A stretch of DNA of 64,000 nucleotides from Variovorax sp. Root318D1 (GCF_001424835.1 NZ_LMCQ01000007.1:1-64000), one strand, 5' to 3'; shown: positions 53,536-63,374, counted from the stretch's first letter. Numbers and translations are program-made. The notes: generated by a model not told the origin, from the sequence alone.

Positions 53536-54923
53536 GGGCGCTCGGTGCGGCGGGCATCGCAGGCGCGATGCTCGTCGTTGCATGCGGCGGCAGCGGCAGT
53601 GGCCCTGCCGTGGCGTTGCCGGGCACGGCTACGGGCGCCACGGCGGGCGCATCCGCACCCGCATCGCCGACAGCGGCGCCCGCGCCGCCCAGCACGCTGA
53701 GCCTTGCGGCGCAGGTGGGCCAGAAGATGTTCTTCGACAAGAAGCTCTCGGGCTCCGGCGCCATGTCTTGTGCCAGCTGCCACGACCCGGCGCATGCGCA
53801 CGCGCCCGCCAACGACCTGTCTGTGCAGCTCGGCGGCGTGCACATGGACCTGGCCGGCCTGCGTGCCGTGCCTTCGCTGCGCTACAAGGACGTCACCCCG
53901 CCCTACGCCGACCTGCTGGACAACCCGGACGGCATCAGCGTGCCGGGCCCCGGCGGCGGCTTCACCGCCGACGGCCGCGCCGACACGCTGGCCGCGCAGG
54001 CCCGCATTCCGCTGCTCGACCCGCTCGAGATGGCCAACGCCAGCAGCGCCGAAGTGGTGAAGAAGCTGCAGGCCGCCGACTACGCACCGCTCATCGCCAA
54101 GGCCTTCGGTGCGAAGGTGTTCGACGACAGCGACGCCGCATTCGCCAATGCCTTGCTGGCCCTGCAGGCCTATCAACTCGAGGACAAGAGCTTTCATCCG
54201 TACAGCAGCAAGTTCGACCTGTATGCGGGCAACAAGATCGGCGGCACGCTCACGCCGGCGGAAACGCGCGGCCTCAAGGTGTTTGCCAATCCGGCCACGG
54301 GCAACTGCGCGTCGTGCCACTACCAGGGCGCGGGCCTCAACGGCAGTTCGGCGCTGTTCACCGACTTCTCCTACGAAGCGATCGGCGTGCCGCGCAACGC
54401 CGGCATTCCCGCCAACAACAACGTGCAGTACTTCGACATGGGCGTGTGCGGTCCGCTGCGCACCGACCATGCGCCGGCCGCGCCCAATGCCGCGAACAGC
54501 TTCTGCGGCATGTTCAAGGCGCCGACCCTGCGCAACGTGGCCACGCGCACGGCCTTCTTCCACAACGGCGTGATGCATTCGCTGGAACAGGTCATCCGCT
54601 TCTACAACACGCGCGACACGCAGCCCGAACTCTGGTACCCCACCGTGGGCGGCACGCCCAAGGCGAAGAACGACCCCGGCTTTCCGGGCTACGGCCTCGT
54701 CACCACGCAGTACACGGGCGGCAAGGTCCAGAAATACGACGACCTGCCAGCGGCCTACGCGCCGAACATCGATACCCAGCTGCCGATGGACGGCCGCGCC
54801 GCGGGCTCGGTGCCTCCCATGTCCGAACAGGACATTGCCGACCTGATCTGCTTCCTGAACACCTTGAGCGATGCGGACACGAAGCCCGCGACCCCCACGA
54901 AGCCGGGTGCATGCGTCAATTGA
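53532..54923 (+). CDS. Di-heme cytochrome c peroxidase family lipoprotein
   Basis: The protein is 463 aa. The leader GAMLVVAC gives a lipobox cysteine at C18. Heme-binding CASCH motifs lie at residues 80-84 and 259-263, giving the two c-type hemes of the CcpA/MauG group. After a Pro/Ala linker (about 25-55) the core shows RADTLAAQARIPLLDPLEM and FHNGVMHSLEQVIRFYNTRD. It acts in the periplasm, reducing peroxide or oxidising a partner protein. ATGA overlap at 53532-53535 couples it to the phosphoesterase gene. Confidence 0.9.
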   Translation: MRALGAAGIAGAMLVVACGGSGSGPAVALPGTATGATAGASAPASPTAAPAPPSTLSLAAQVGQKMFFDKKLSGSGAMSCASCHDPAHAHAPANDLSVQLGGVHMDLAGLRAVPSLRYKDVTPPYADLLDNPDGISVPGPGGGFTADGRADTLAAQARIPLLDPLEMANASSAEVVKKLQAADYAPLIAKAFGAKVFDDSDAAFANALLALQAYQLEDKSFHPYSSKFDLYAGNKIGGTLTPAETRGLKVFANPATGNCASCHYQGAGLNGSSALFTDFSYEAIGVPRNAGIPANNNVQYFDMGVCGPLRTDHAPAAPNAANSFCGMFKAPTLRNVATRTAFFHNGVMHSLEQVIRFYNTRDTQPELWYPTVGGTPKAKNDPGFPGYGLVTTQYTGGKVQKYDDLPAAYAPNIDTQLPMDGRAAGSVPPMSEQDIADLICFLNTLSDADTKPATPTKPGACVN

Positions 54924-54943
54924 TTTCCTTCCTTTCTCTTTCC

Positions 54944-55561
54944 ATGAACAACGAAAAAATCTCCACGGTGCTGGGCGCGGTTGCACTGGCCGCCCTCCTC
55001 GCCGGTTGCGGCCCGCAGCAGCCCGAAGCCAATTTGCAGAACCTGACGGCCGCGATGAACGCCTACCTGGCGACAAAGGGCGACCTGTGCCTGGGCAAGA
55101 CGCAGTGGCCCATCGACGTGCCGCAGCGGGAAGCGGGCACGCGCTCGCGCAACGCGGTGCAGATGCCGGTGCTCGAGCACGTCGGGCTGGTGAGCGCATC
55201 CGCGGCCAAGGTGCAAGACACCAAGGAAAGCGAACAGCCCGCCGAGATCGCCGTCACGCGCTATACGCTGACCGAAGAAGGAAAAAAATACTTCCACACG
55301 CGCGAAACCCAGGGCGACTTCTGCGCCGCCCACCTGACGCTCGACAAGGTTGTGAGCTGGGAAGCACGCAAAGACGAGAAAGACGCATCCGCCGTCGTCG
55401 TCACCTACACCTACAAGATCGACGCCGCGCCGTGGACCGGCGATGCCGATGTGCAGAAGGCTTTTCCGATGATGGACCGCGTGGTGCGCGGGGCCGGCAC
55501 GATGCAGCTGAAGCAGAACTTCAAGCGCACGCAAACCGGCTGGGTTCCGGAGGGCGTCTGA
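54944..55561 (+). CDS. Hypothetical lipoprotein
   Basis: The protein is 205 aa from the ATG at 54944. ISTVLGAVALAALLAGC gives the lipobox cysteine at residue 22. No known family; the body is charged and hydrophilic with motifs such as KGDLCLGKTQWPIDVPQ and FCAAHLTLDKVVSWEARKDE. It begins 20 bases after the peroxidase, so it may be the third gene of that unit. A start 33 bases earlier (54911), inside the peroxidase gene, is less likely because it would put extra residues before the signal. Confidence 0.7.
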   Translation: MNNEKISTVLGAVALAALLAGCGPQQPEANLQNLTAAMNAYLATKGDLCLGKTQWPIDVPQREAGTRSRNAVQMPVLEHVGLVSASAAKVQDTKESEQPAEIAVTRYTLTEEGKKYFHTRETQGDFCAAHLTLDKVVSWEARKDEKDASAVVVTYTYKIDAAPWTGDADVQKAFPMMDRVVRGAGTMQLKQNFKRTQTGWVPEGV

Positions 55562-55603
55562 GCCGAGGTTCCTGACAGGTGCGGGCGTCCGACGTGTATT
55601 GGT

Positions 55604-55631
55604 TTGACTTTTATTTAGATATATCTAAAAT
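55604..55631 (+). promoter_or_regulatory. Promoter and palindromic operator of the PadR-SIP operon
   Basis: TTGACT (55604-55609) and TAAAAT (55626-55631) are a good -35/-10 pair with a 16-base spacer. A perfect 16-base palindrome, TTTAGATATATCTAAA (55614-55629), covers most of the spacer and part of the -10 box. A repressor bound there would block transcription. The PadR gene begins at 55664. Confidence 0.75.
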
Positions 55632-55663
55632 AGTTCAGATACGCTTCGAGAAGGACACCCGCC

Positions 55664-56281
55664 ATGCGACATTTCCACTTCGGCCATCACAAGCATCACC
55701 ACTGCCACGCTCCCCGTGGCGAACACGAAGACAGCGCCTCCGGCGGCTGCGGCCCTCGCCACGGCGGAGGTGAAGAGCAGCGCATGCACGGAGGCCGCGG
55801 CGGACGCGGCGGCGCGCGGGTCTTCGGCCATGGCGGCCTGCGCTTCGTGCTGCTGCAGCTCATCGCCGAGAAGCCGGCGCACGGCTACGAGCTCATCAAG
55901 GCCATCGAAGATCGCCTGGGCGGGAGCTACGCGCCGAGCCCCGGCGTGGTCTACCCCACGCTCACGCTGCTCGAAGAGATGGGCTACCTGAGCGTTGAAA
56001 CGGCCGACACCGGCGGCCGCAAGCGCTACAGCATCACCGCCAGCGGCCAGGAGTTTCTGGCCGCCAACCGCGACACGGCCGACGCCATGATGGCCCGCAT
56101 GAACGGCGGCGTCGACGGCGCCGGCCCGCGCGGCGGGCGCCCGCCACAGGTCACGCGCGCCATCGAGAACCTGAAGCTCGCGATGCGCATGCGCCTCTCG
56201 GGCAAACCCCTTACCGAACAACAAGCCCACGATTTCGCCGCGGTGCTCGACAGCGCCGCCCAGCAACTGGAACGACTCTAG
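55664..56281 (+). CDS. PadR-family regulator with histidine-rich N-terminus (YqjI-like)
   Basis: The protein is 205 aa. The first 55 residues are rich in His and Gly (HFHFGHHKHHHCHAPRGEH), a likely metal-binding part. The PadR winged helix follows (LRFVLLQLIAEKPAHGYELI, GVVYPTLTLLEEMGYLSVET). E. coli YqjI has the same His-rich extension, responds to nickel and represses the neighbouring yqjH. Here too the next gene is a YqjH-like siderophore-interacting protein, 15 bases away, so it is probably the same regulatory pair. Confidence 0.9.
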   Translation: MRHFHFGHHKHHHCHAPRGEHEDSASGGCGPRHGGGEEQRMHGGRGGRGGARVFGHGGLRFVLLQLIAEKPAHGYELIKAIEDRLGGSYAPSPGVVYPTLTLLEEMGYLSVETADTGGRKRYSITASGQEFLAANRDTADAMMARMNGGVDGAGPRGGRPPQVTRAIENLKLAMRMRLSGKPLTEQQAHDFAAVLDSAAQQLERL

Positions 56282-56296
56282 AAAGAATTTTCTTGA

Positions 56297-57139
56297 ATGA
56301 CTGACTTCACCACCGCAACCTCCCCTGTCGGCGCGCCTGACCGCACGCCGCGCCGCGTGCGCCACGAGCTTCGCTTTCGCCAGCTCACCGTGAAGACGGC
56401 GCAGCGCATCACGCCGCACCTGATCCGCATCACCCTCACGGGCGACGACCTCGCGGGGTTCACGAGCCTGGGCTTCGACGACCACTCGAAGGTCTTTTTC
56501 CCCGATGCCGCCACGGGCCAGCTCACGCTTCCGACTGTGGGCCCAGACGGTCCGGTGTGGCCCGCGGGCGGCCGACCGACCATGCGCGACTACACGCCAC
56601 GCCGATACGACGCCACGGCCAACACGCTCGAAATCGACTTCGCACTGCATGAGGCCGGCCCCGCCACGCAATGGGCCGAAGAGGCCAAGCCTGGCGACAT
56701 ACTGGGCGTAGGCGGCCCGCGCGGTTCGTTCATCGTGCCGACCGAGTTCGACTGGCACCTGCTGATCGGCGACGACACCGCCCTGCCTGCCATCGCCCGG
56801 CGCCTGGCCGAGCTGCCGGCCGGCGCGCGCGTGGTGGTGCTGGCGGAGGTCGACAGCGAAGCCGACCAGATTCCGTTCGAGACGCAAGCCGAACTCACGT
56901 TGCAATGGGTGCACCGCCGCGGCGCCGAGCCGGGCCTGAGCCCCGTGCTGCTCGACACGCTCAAGGCGACGAAGCTGCCGGCCGGCGACTTCCATGCGTG
57001 GGTGGGATGCGAATCGGCGATTGCGAAGGCGTTGCGTGCGCATCTGGTGGGCGAGCGCGGCGCCAACCCGAAGTGGGTTCGCGCGTCAGGCTATTGGCGG
57101 CGCGGCGCAGTGGCGACGCACGACACGCACGACGAGTAA
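56297..57139 (+). CDS. Siderophore-interacting protein (YqjH-like ferric reductase)
   Basis: The protein is 280 aa. The SIP FAD-binding domain starts near residue 20 (RFRQLTVKTAQRITPHLIRI) and contains RDYTPRRYD for flavin binding; the NAD(P)H domain shows DWHLLIGDDTALPAIARRLA and ends WVGCESAIAKALRAHL. The enzyme reduces Fe(III) from siderophores or citrate in the cytoplasm with NADPH. Control by the upstream PadR protein would link iron release to nickel or iron state. A conserved C-terminal GYWRRGA is present. Confidence 0.92.
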   Translation: MTDFTTATSPVGAPDRTPRRVRHELRFRQLTVKTAQRITPHLIRITLTGDDLAGFTSLGFDDHSKVFFPDAATGQLTLPTVGPDGPVWPAGGRPTMRDYTPRRYDATANTLEIDFALHEAGPATQWAEEAKPGDILGVGGPRGSFIVPTEFDWHLLIGDDTALPAIARRLAELPAGARVVVLAEVDSEADQIPFETQAELTLQWVHRRGAEPGLSPVLLDTLKATKLPAGDFHAWVGCESAIAKALRAHLVGERGANPKWVRASGYWRRGAVATHDTHDE

Positions 57140-57145
57140 CCCGAA

Positions 57146-57267
57146 TTGCTCCTTCCCCCTCTGGGGGAAGGTTGGGATGGGGGCAGGCGGCCTACGAAAA
57201 AGCCGCTATCACTTGATACGCCGCTTGCCCCCACCCCTGCCCTCCCCCAAAGGGGGAGGGAGAAAGA
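57146..57267. repeat. Intergenic REP/BIME-like element, copy B
   Basis: This copy is the reverse of the one at 20038-20148: CTTCCCCC-TCT-GGGGGAAG comes first, then GTTGGGATGGGGGCA, a variable centre (CCTACGAAAAAGCCG and so on), GCTTGCCCCCACCCCTGCC, and the hairpin CCCTCCCCC-AAA-GGGGGAGGG. It fills the gap between the convergent SIP and corA genes, where it could also stop transcription from both sides. Confidence 0.88.
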
Positions 57268-57270
57268 AAC

Positions 57271-58248
57271 TCAGATCCAGCCGGCCCGCCTGAACCGGTA
57301 GTAAAGGTAGCTGCAGGTGCCGCCCATCAACGCCAGCGCCGCCGCATAGCCATAGCGCAATTTCAGCTCGGGCATGTGCTCGAAGTTCATGCCCCAGATG
57401 CCGGCGAACGCGGTACACACCGCAAAGATGCTGGCCCAGGCGGCAAGCCGCTTGGTCACTTCGCTCTCTTCGATGGTCACCATCGAAAGGTTCACCGAAA
57501 TGGCGGTGCCAATGGTGTCGCGCATGGCGTCGATGGAACCGTTGATGCGCACCAGGTGGTCGGCCACGTCGCGGAAATACTCCTGCGACGTGACGCAGAT
57601 CTGCGGCACCCGGCCACCGTGCAGCTTGCCGGCCGCCTCTGTCAGCGGCGCCACCGCGCGCTTGATGATGAGGCTGCGCCGCTTCAGGTCGTACAGCTGC
57701 TTGATCTTGTCGCGCGCTGCGCCGCCTTGCGTGAAGATCTGCTGCTCGATGGATTCGAGCTCCACCTCGAGCGCATCGATCACCGGAAAGTAGCGGTCGA
57801 CCACCGCGTCCATCAATGCGTAGAGCACAAAGCCCGCGCCGTTGCGCAGCAGCTCCGGCTCGCGCTCGCACCGCTCGCGCACGCCTAGAAAGCCCTGCTT
57901 GCTGCGGTTGCGCACCGAGAGCACGTAATTCTTGCCCACGAACACGTCGACCTCGCCCACGTTCACCGAATGTTCGCCCTCCGGCGCAGGTTCGACCATG
58001 TGCATCACCACGAAGAGCGAGTCGCCGTACTCTTCCACCTTGGGCCGCTGATGGCCATGGTGGGCGTCTTCCACTGCCAGCGGATGCAGGTTGAACTCCT
58101 CCTGCATCTGGGCCAGCTCTTGCGGCGAGGCGTCGCTCAGCGCAACCCAGACAAAGCAGCCCGGCCGGGTGATGTACTCGCTGATGTCCTCCACAGGAAT
58201 ATCGGCGAGCTTGGCGCCGTTTTCATAGGCAACGCAGTTGATCAGCAT
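57271..58248 (-). CDS. corA: Magnesium/cobalt transporter CorA
   Basis: The protein is 325 aa. A long cytoplasmic domain (residues 1-260) is followed by two membrane segments. The pore signature GMN is in AGIWGMNFEHMPEL near residue 290. CorA takes up Mg2+ and also Co2+ or Ni2+. It is convergent with the SIP gene. Confidence 0.93.
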   Translation of the reverse strand: MLINCVAYENGAKLADIPVEDISEYITRPGCFVWVALSDASPQELAQMQEEFNLHPLAVEDAHHGHQRPKVEEYGDSLFVVMHMVEPAPEGEHSVNVGEVDVFVGKNYVLSVRNRSKQGFLGVRERCEREPELLRNGAGFVLYALMDAVVDRYFPVIDALEVELESIEQQIFTQGGAARDKIKQLYDLKRRSLIIKRAVAPLTEAAGKLHGGRVPQICVTSQEYFRDVADHLVRINGSIDAMRDTIGTAISVNLSMVTIEESEVTKRLAAWASIFAVCTAFAGIWGMNFEHMPELKLRYGYAAALALMGGTCSYLYYRFRRAGWI

Positions 58249-58281
58249 CGGTACTCGTCCATCGTCAAACTGAATGTGGAA

Positions 58282-58908
58282 TCAGGTCCTCACCGCATCC
58301 TGGTTCGCAGCCGCGGCCAGGAGGCCGGTGGCTGCCAGCGAAGCCTCGATGGCCTCCGTCTCGCTCCTGAGCAGGGCGAGCCCCTTTTCGGCGAACGCTG
58401 TGTGGCTTGCAACGTCGGCCCACAGGCTCGCAGCGGCTTCGGCGCATGTCAATGATGTGAAGCGGATGCGGCCCTTCGCCAGCTCCACGAAGCGTTTCTC
58501 GCGCAATGGGTCGGCCCGGTCCCACGCGCCGCCGATGAGCACGCGCCGGCCACGCTTGACGCGCGGTTCGAGCTCGGCAAAGAAAGGCAGCTTGGCGGTT
58601 ACCCAGCCCAGCATCCCGGAGTTCAACGCGGTGTCGAACGCGGTGGGGGCGGTGTGCGACTTCGCAAAGTCGCGCAAGGTGCCGAGTTCGTAGAGCACCG
58701 GCTCTTTCGATCCCTTTGCGCTGCTTTCGGCAGGCTTGATGATGGGCGGACCGTTGCCAGCTCGGCCATCGGGCCGTCTCGACTTGCGCAGGTCGGCAAG
58801 CTGGGCCGGCGACATGCAGAGATACAGCGCGGCGAGTTCTGCGGGCAGGGTGGCGGTGTCGGGCAGCGCGTCTGCGTCAGGGCCTTTGAATTCATCCGGG
58901 TGGACCAT
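58282..58908 (-). CDS. Hypothetical protein with excisionase-like N-terminal region
   Basis: The protein is 208 aa from the ATG at 58908, preceded by AAGG; a GTG at 58926 would add six residues. Residues about 20-85 (LPAELAALYLCMSPAQLADL, GNGPPIIKPAE, VLYELGTLRDFA) have the layout of a MerR/excisionase-type winged helix: helix pair, basic turn, proline-rich wing. The rest is helical and not recognised. A DNA-binding role is inferred. It is divergent from mutS. Confidence 0.6.
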   Translation of the reverse strand: MVHPDEFKGPDADALPDTATLPAELAALYLCMSPAQLADLRKSRRPDGRAGNGPPIIKPAESSAKGSKEPVLYELGTLRDFAKSHTAPTAFDTALNSGMLGWVTAKLPFFAELEPRVKRGRRVLIGGAWDRADPLREKRFVELAKGRIRFTSLTCAEAAASLWADVASHTAFAEKGLALLRSETEAIEASLAATGLLAAAANQDAVRT

Positions 58909-59039
58909 GGGCGCCTTGTTCTTCACGCGGGGTTCGCGCTGGCAGATTTTAGAACGGCGGGGTGGACGCTGATTCGCATCGGCAAGCCGGCCAGGTCGGC
59001 CATCGGCTGAGCCATCCGGCGTCCCCGATAATCGTCCGA

Positions 59040-61697
59040 GTGAAAACGACGACTGCGCAACCCTCCCCCTCGACCAGCGACTTCTCCGGGCATACGCCCA
59101 TGATGGCGCAGTATCTGGGCCTCAAGGCGAACCATCCGGACACCCTGCTGTTCTACCGGATGGGCGACTTCTACGAGCTGTTCTGGGCCGACGCCGAAAA
59201 GGCCGCGCGCCTGCTCGACATCACGCTCACCCAGCGCGGCCAGTCGGCCGGACAGCCGGTGGTGATGTGCGGCGTGCCCTTTCACGCGGTCGACACCTAC
59301 CTTGCGCGGCTCATCAAGCTCGGCGAATCGGTCGCCATCTGCGAGCAGGTGGGCGAGGTCGGCGCCAGCAAGGGGCCGGTGGAGCGCAAGGTGGTGCGGG
59401 TGGTCACGCCCGGCACGCTGACCGACTCGGAACTGCTCAACGACAAGAGCGAATCGCTGCTGCTCGCGGTGCACGCGGGCACGCGCAACTTCTGCGGGCT
59501 GGCCTGGCTCAACGTCACCGGCGCCGAGCTGCGGCTGGCCGAATGCCCGGCCGACGCGCTCGAATCCTGGATCGCGCGCATCGCGCCGAGCGAGCTGCTC
59601 TACAGCGCTGAAGTCACACCCGCCTTCGAGCAGCGCCTGAAGGCCGCGCGCGCGGCCACGCCCTTCACCCTCTCGATCCGACCGGCTTGGCAGTTCGACG
59701 GCGGGCTGGGGGAACGCAAGCTCAGCGAGCAGATGGGCAGCAACAGCCTTGCCGCCTGGAACGCCGAAACGCTTTCCAACGCGCATGCCGCGGCGGCCGC
59801 GCTGCTGGGCTACGCCGAGCACACGCAGGGTCGCGCCCTCTCGCACGTGCAGCGACTTTCGGTGGAGCGCGACGGCGACCTGATCGAGCTGCCGCCGACC
59901 ACGCGGCGCAATCTGGAGCTGGTGCAGACGCTGCGCGGCGAAGACTCGCCCACGATGTTCTCGCTGCTGGACACCTGCATGACGGGCATGGGCAGCCGCC
60001 TCTTGAAGCGATGGCTGCTGTCGCCCCGGCGCGACCGCAGCGAGGCGCAGGCGCGGCTCGAAGCCATCGGCGCGCTGCAGTCCACGGTGCTGGGCGGCAC
60101 GGCCGCGCCCTGGCGCTCGCTGCGCGAGCAGCTCAAGAACACGAGCGACGTGGAGCGCATTGCGGCGCGCATTGCATTGAGGCAAGTGCGTCCACGCGAA
60201 CTGCTGGCACTGCGGCTCGCACTCGCGAAGGCGGAGCAACTGGCGCCGCTTCTGCCCCCGTCGGCCGCGCTGCTCGACCGGATTGCCGAACGCCTCGCGC
60301 CGCCTCCGGGCTGCGCCGACTTGCTGGTGAGCGCCATCAAGCCCGACCCGTCGGCGCTGGTGCGCGATGGCGGGGTGATCGCCACCGGCCACGATGCCGA
60401 GCTCGACGAGCTGCGCGCCATCAGCGAGAACTGCGACGACTTTCTGCTGAAGCTCGAAATCAGCGAACGCGAACGCACCGGCATCAGCAACCTGCGGGTG
60501 CAGTTCAACCGCGTGCATGGCTTCTACATCGAGGTGACGCAAAGCGCGCTCTCGAAGGTGCCCGACAACTACCGCCGCCGCCAGACGCTGAAGAATGCCG
60601 AGCGCTTCATCACGCCCGAGCTCAAGACTTTCGAAGACAAGGCACTGAGCGCGCAAGACCGCGCACTGGCGCGCGAGAAATGGCTTTACGAACAGCTGCT
60701 CGATGCGCTGCAACCTTCGGTGCCGGCGCTCACGCAACTGGCCGGTGCCATTGCCACGCTCGACACGCTGTGCGCGCTGGCCGAGCGCTCGCACACGCTG
60801 CACTGGCGCGCGCCGAGCTTTGTGTCGCACCCGTGCATCGAGATCCAGCAGGGCCGCCACCCGGTGGTGGAAGCGCGGCTGGCCGAAAAGTCGTCGGGCG
60901 GCTTCATTGCCAACGACACGCAGCTGGGCCCGCAGCAGCGCATGCAGATCATCACCGGCCCCAACATGGGCGGTAAGTCGACCTACATGCGGCAGGTTGC
61001 GATCATCGTGCTGCTGGCTTCCATCGGCTCGCACGTGCCGGCCGCGGCGTGCCGGCTCGGGCCGATCGATGCGATACACACACGCATTGGCGCGGCGGAC
61101 GACCTGGCCAACGCGCAGTCGACCTTCATGCTCGAGATGACCGAGGCCGCGCAAATTTTGCACAGCGCCACCGCACAGTCGCTGGTGCTGATGGACGAAA
61201 TCGGCCGCGGCACCAGCACCTTCGACGGGCTGGCGCTGGCCGCCGGCATCGCGGCCCAGCTGCACGACCGCAGCAAGGCCTTCACGCTCTTTGCCACCCA
61301 CTACTTCGAGCTGACCGAGTTTCCGGCCACACACCACTGCGCAGTGAACATGCACGTGAGCGCCACCGAAGCGGGCCGCGACATCGTGTTTCTGCACGAG
61401 ATGCAGCCAGGCCCGGCCAGCAAGAGCTACGGCATCCAGGTGGCGCGGCTCGCCGGCATGCCCGCCGCGGTGGTCAACCATGCGCGGCAGGCGCTGGAGG
61501 CACTTGAATCGCAGCATGCGCAAACTCGTGCACAGGTCGACCTGTTTGCACCGCCGCCCGCGGCCGAAACTCCCATGGCCAGCGCCGTAGAATCCGCGCT
61601 GGCTGCGCTCGACCCCGACACCATGAGCCCGCGCGAAGCCCTCGACGCGCTCTATGCCCTCCAAAAACTGAACACGCGTGAACGCAGTGCCGCCTGA
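59040..61697 (+). CDS. mutS: DNA mismatch repair protein MutS
   Basis: The protein is 885 aa from the GTG at 59040. The mismatch-binding domain has [11 protein letters not shown] (Phe and Glu read the mismatch). Later come the connector, lever and clamp domains, then the ATPase with Walker [23 protein letters not shown] and ATHYFELTE. It starts repair of mispaired bases with MutL. Alternative start is the ATG 63 bases on (MMAQYLG), but the GTG gives a normal length. Confidence 0.96.
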   Translation: MKTTTAQPSPSTSDFSGHTPMMAQYLGLKANHPDTLLFYRMGDFYELFWADAEKAARLLDITLTQRGQSAGQPVVMCGVPFHAVDTYLARLIKLGESVAICEQVGEVGASKGPVERKVVRVVTPGTLTDSELLNDKSESLLLAVHAGTRNFCGLAWLNVTGAELRLAECPADALESWIARIAPSELLYSAEVTPAFEQRLKAARAATPFTLSIRPAWQFDGGLGERKLSEQMGSNSLAAWNAETLSNAHAAAAALLGYAEHTQGRALSHVQRLSVERDGDLIELPPTTRRNLELVQTLRGEDSPTMFSLLDTCMTGMGSRLLKRWLLSPRRDRSEAQARLEAIGALQSTVLGGTAAPWRSLREQLKNTSDVERIAARIALRQVRPRELLALRLALAKAEQLAPLLPPSAALLDRIAERLAPPPGCADLLVSAIKPDPSALVRDGGVIATGHDAELDELRAISENCDDFLLKLEISERERTGISNLRVQFNRVHGFYIEVTQSALSKVPDNYRRRQTLKNAERFITPELKTFEDKALSAQDRALAREKWLYEQLLDALQPSVPALTQLAGAIATLDTLCALAERSHTLHWRAPSFVSHPCIEIQQGRHPVVEARLAEKSSGGFIANDTQLGPQQRMQIITGPNMGGKSTYMRQVAIIVLLASIGSHVPAAACRLGPIDAIHTRIGAADDLANAQSTFMLEMTEAAQILHSATAQSLVLMDEIGRGTSTFDGLALAAGIAAQLHDRSKAFTLFATHYFELTEFPATHHCAVNMHVSATEAGRDIVFLHEMQPGPASKSYGIQVARLAGMPAAVVNHARQALEALESQHAQTRAQVDLFAPPPAAETPMASAVESALAALDPDTMSPREALDALYALQKLNTRERSAA

Positions 61698-61725
61698 GCG
61701 GGCCTGATTCATGCGAGACGAACTC

Positions 61726-62565
61726 ATGACTTACTGCGTAGGCATCAAACTCAACGCCGGCCTGGTGTTTCTTTCCGACTCGCGCACCAACGCGGGCGTG
61801 GACCACATCAGCACCTTCCGCAAGATGATCGTCTACGAGCAGCCCGGCGACCGCGTCATGGTGCTGCTGTCGGCGGGCAACCTGAGCATCTCGCAGTCGG
61901 TGCGCGAAATCCTCCAGATCGAGGAACTGCGCGAAACCCGCGAAGACGGCACGCAGGGCGCCCCCATCACCATCTGGAATGCCAAGAGCATGTTCGACGC
62001 CGCGCGCGTGCTCGGCTCGGCCGTGCGCCACGTGTACGACCGCGACGCCGAGGCGCTCAAGCATGCGGGCCTCGACTTCAACGTGTCCTTCATCTTCGGC
62101 GGGCAGGTCAAGGGCGAAGGCATGCGCCTGTTCCTGGTCTACGCGGCTGGCAACTTCATCGAGGCCACCACCGAGACGCCCTATTTCCAGGTCGGTGAAT
62201 CGAAATACGGCAAGCCCGTGCTCGACCGCGTGCTCACGCCCGAAACCCCACTCGACGAAGCCGCCAAGTGCGCGCTGGTGTCGATGGACTCGACCATGAA
62301 GTCGAACCTTTCGGTCGGCCTGCCGCTCGACCTGGTGGTGTACGAGGCCAACAAGTTCGAGACCGACCGCGTGATCTGCATCGACGCCGACAACCCCTAC
62401 TACCGCATGATGCACAACAGCTGGGGCCAGAAGCTGCGCGAGGTGTTCGACAGCATCGAAGACCCAGTGTGGGACGACGCCGTCACCGAGCATCCGCTGA
62501 AGATGCCGGCAACCCGCCACAGCCCGCTGCGGAAAATTTCCACGCCCGACGAAAAGCTGATCTGA
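61726..62565 (+). CDS. Anbu-type proteasome-like peptidase
   Basis: The protein is 279 aa from the ATG at 61726, not the earlier ATG at 61711. After removal of Met, the chain would begin TYCVG, giving the N-terminal threonine nucleophile of the Ntn-hydrolase fold. Asp17 (in FLSDSRTNAGVD) and Lys32 (in STFRKM) fit the usual catalytic set. SDSRTNAGVDHISTFRKM is the signature of Anbu, the ancestral proteasome-beta homologue. The partner genes often found with anbu (transglutaminase-like, ATP-grasp, alpha-E) are absent; mutS and an alpha/beta hydrolase flank it. Confidence 0.88.
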   Translation: MTYCVGIKLNAGLVFLSDSRTNAGVDHISTFRKMIVYEQPGDRVMVLLSAGNLSISQSVREILQIEELRETREDGTQGAPITIWNAKSMFDAARVLGSAVRHVYDRDAEALKHAGLDFNVSFIFGGQVKGEGMRLFLVYAAGNFIEATTETPYFQVGESKYGKPVLDRVLTPETPLDEAAKCALVSMDSTMKSNLSVGLPLDLVVYEANKFETDRVICIDADNPYYRMMHNSWGQKLREVFDSIEDPVWDDAVTEHPLKMPATRHSPLRKISTPDEKLI

Positions 62566-62570
62566 ACCCC

Positions 62571-63374
62571 GTGCCTCCGGTCATTTTTTCGCACGGCAAC
62601 AGTTTCCCTGCGAGCACCTACCGCGTCGTTCTCGACAGCCTGCGCAACCGCGGCTTCGAGGTCGATGCCATCGAGAAGTTCGGCCACGATCCGAAGTACC
62701 CAGTCACCGACAACTGGCCGTACCTGGTGCAGCAGCTGGCCGACTTTGCCCGGCAGCAGGCCGACCGCGCCGGCGGGCCGGTGTTCCTGGTGGGCCATTC
62801 GTTCGGCGGCTTCTTGAGCCTGATGTGCGCGGCCATGCATCCGGCGCTCGCCTGCGGCGTGGTGCTGCTCGACTCGCCCGTTCTCGGCGGCTGGCGTGCC
62901 AACACGCTGAACCTGGTCAAGCGCACCCCGCTGATGAAGACCGTGTCGCCCGGCGCCGTGAGCCGCCAGCGCAAGAACCGCTGGGCGCACCGCGAGGAAG
63001 TGTTCGAGCACTTTCGCCGCAAAAAGGCCTTTGCCAAGTGGGACGAGCAGGTGTTGCACGACTACATCGACCACGGCACTTTCGACAGCGAGGACACGCG
63101 TGAGCTGAGCTTCGACCGCAACGTGGAAACCGCGATCTACAACACCCTGCCCCACAACCTCAGCGGCCTGCTGCGCCGCAATCCGCTCCAGTGCAAGGTG
63201 GCCTTCATCGGCGGGCGCCAGTCGGCCGAGATGAAGCAGGTGGGCATGAAGATGACCCAGCAGGTCACCAAGGGGCGCATTGCCATGCTGGACGGCACGC
63301 ACCTGTTCCCCATGGAAAAGCCGCTCGCAACCGCCGCGGCCATCGAGGCGTCGCTGCGCAACCTGGCTGGCTGA
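62571..63374 (+). CDS. Alpha/beta hydrolase
   Basis: The protein is 267 aa from the GTG at 62571, five bases after the Anbu stop. The oxyanion motif HGNSF near residue 8 and the nucleophile elbow GHSFGG near residue 80 are clear; the catalytic histidine is probably in LDGTHLFPMEKP near the end. The substrate is unknown. Position suggests cotranscription with the Anbu gene. Confidence 0.86.
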   Translation: MPPVIFSHGNSFPASTYRVVLDSLRNRGFEVDAIEKFGHDPKYPVTDNWPYLVQQLADFARQQADRAGGPVFLVGHSFGGFLSLMCAAMHPALACGVVLLDSPVLGGWRANTLNLVKRTPLMKTVSPGAVSRQRKNRWAHREEVFEHFRRKKAFAKWDEQVLHDYIDHGTFDSEDTRELSFDRNVETAIYNTLPHNLSGLLRRNPLQCKVAFIGGRQSAEMKQVGMKMTQQVTKGRIAMLDGTHLFPMEKPLATAAAIEASLRNLAG

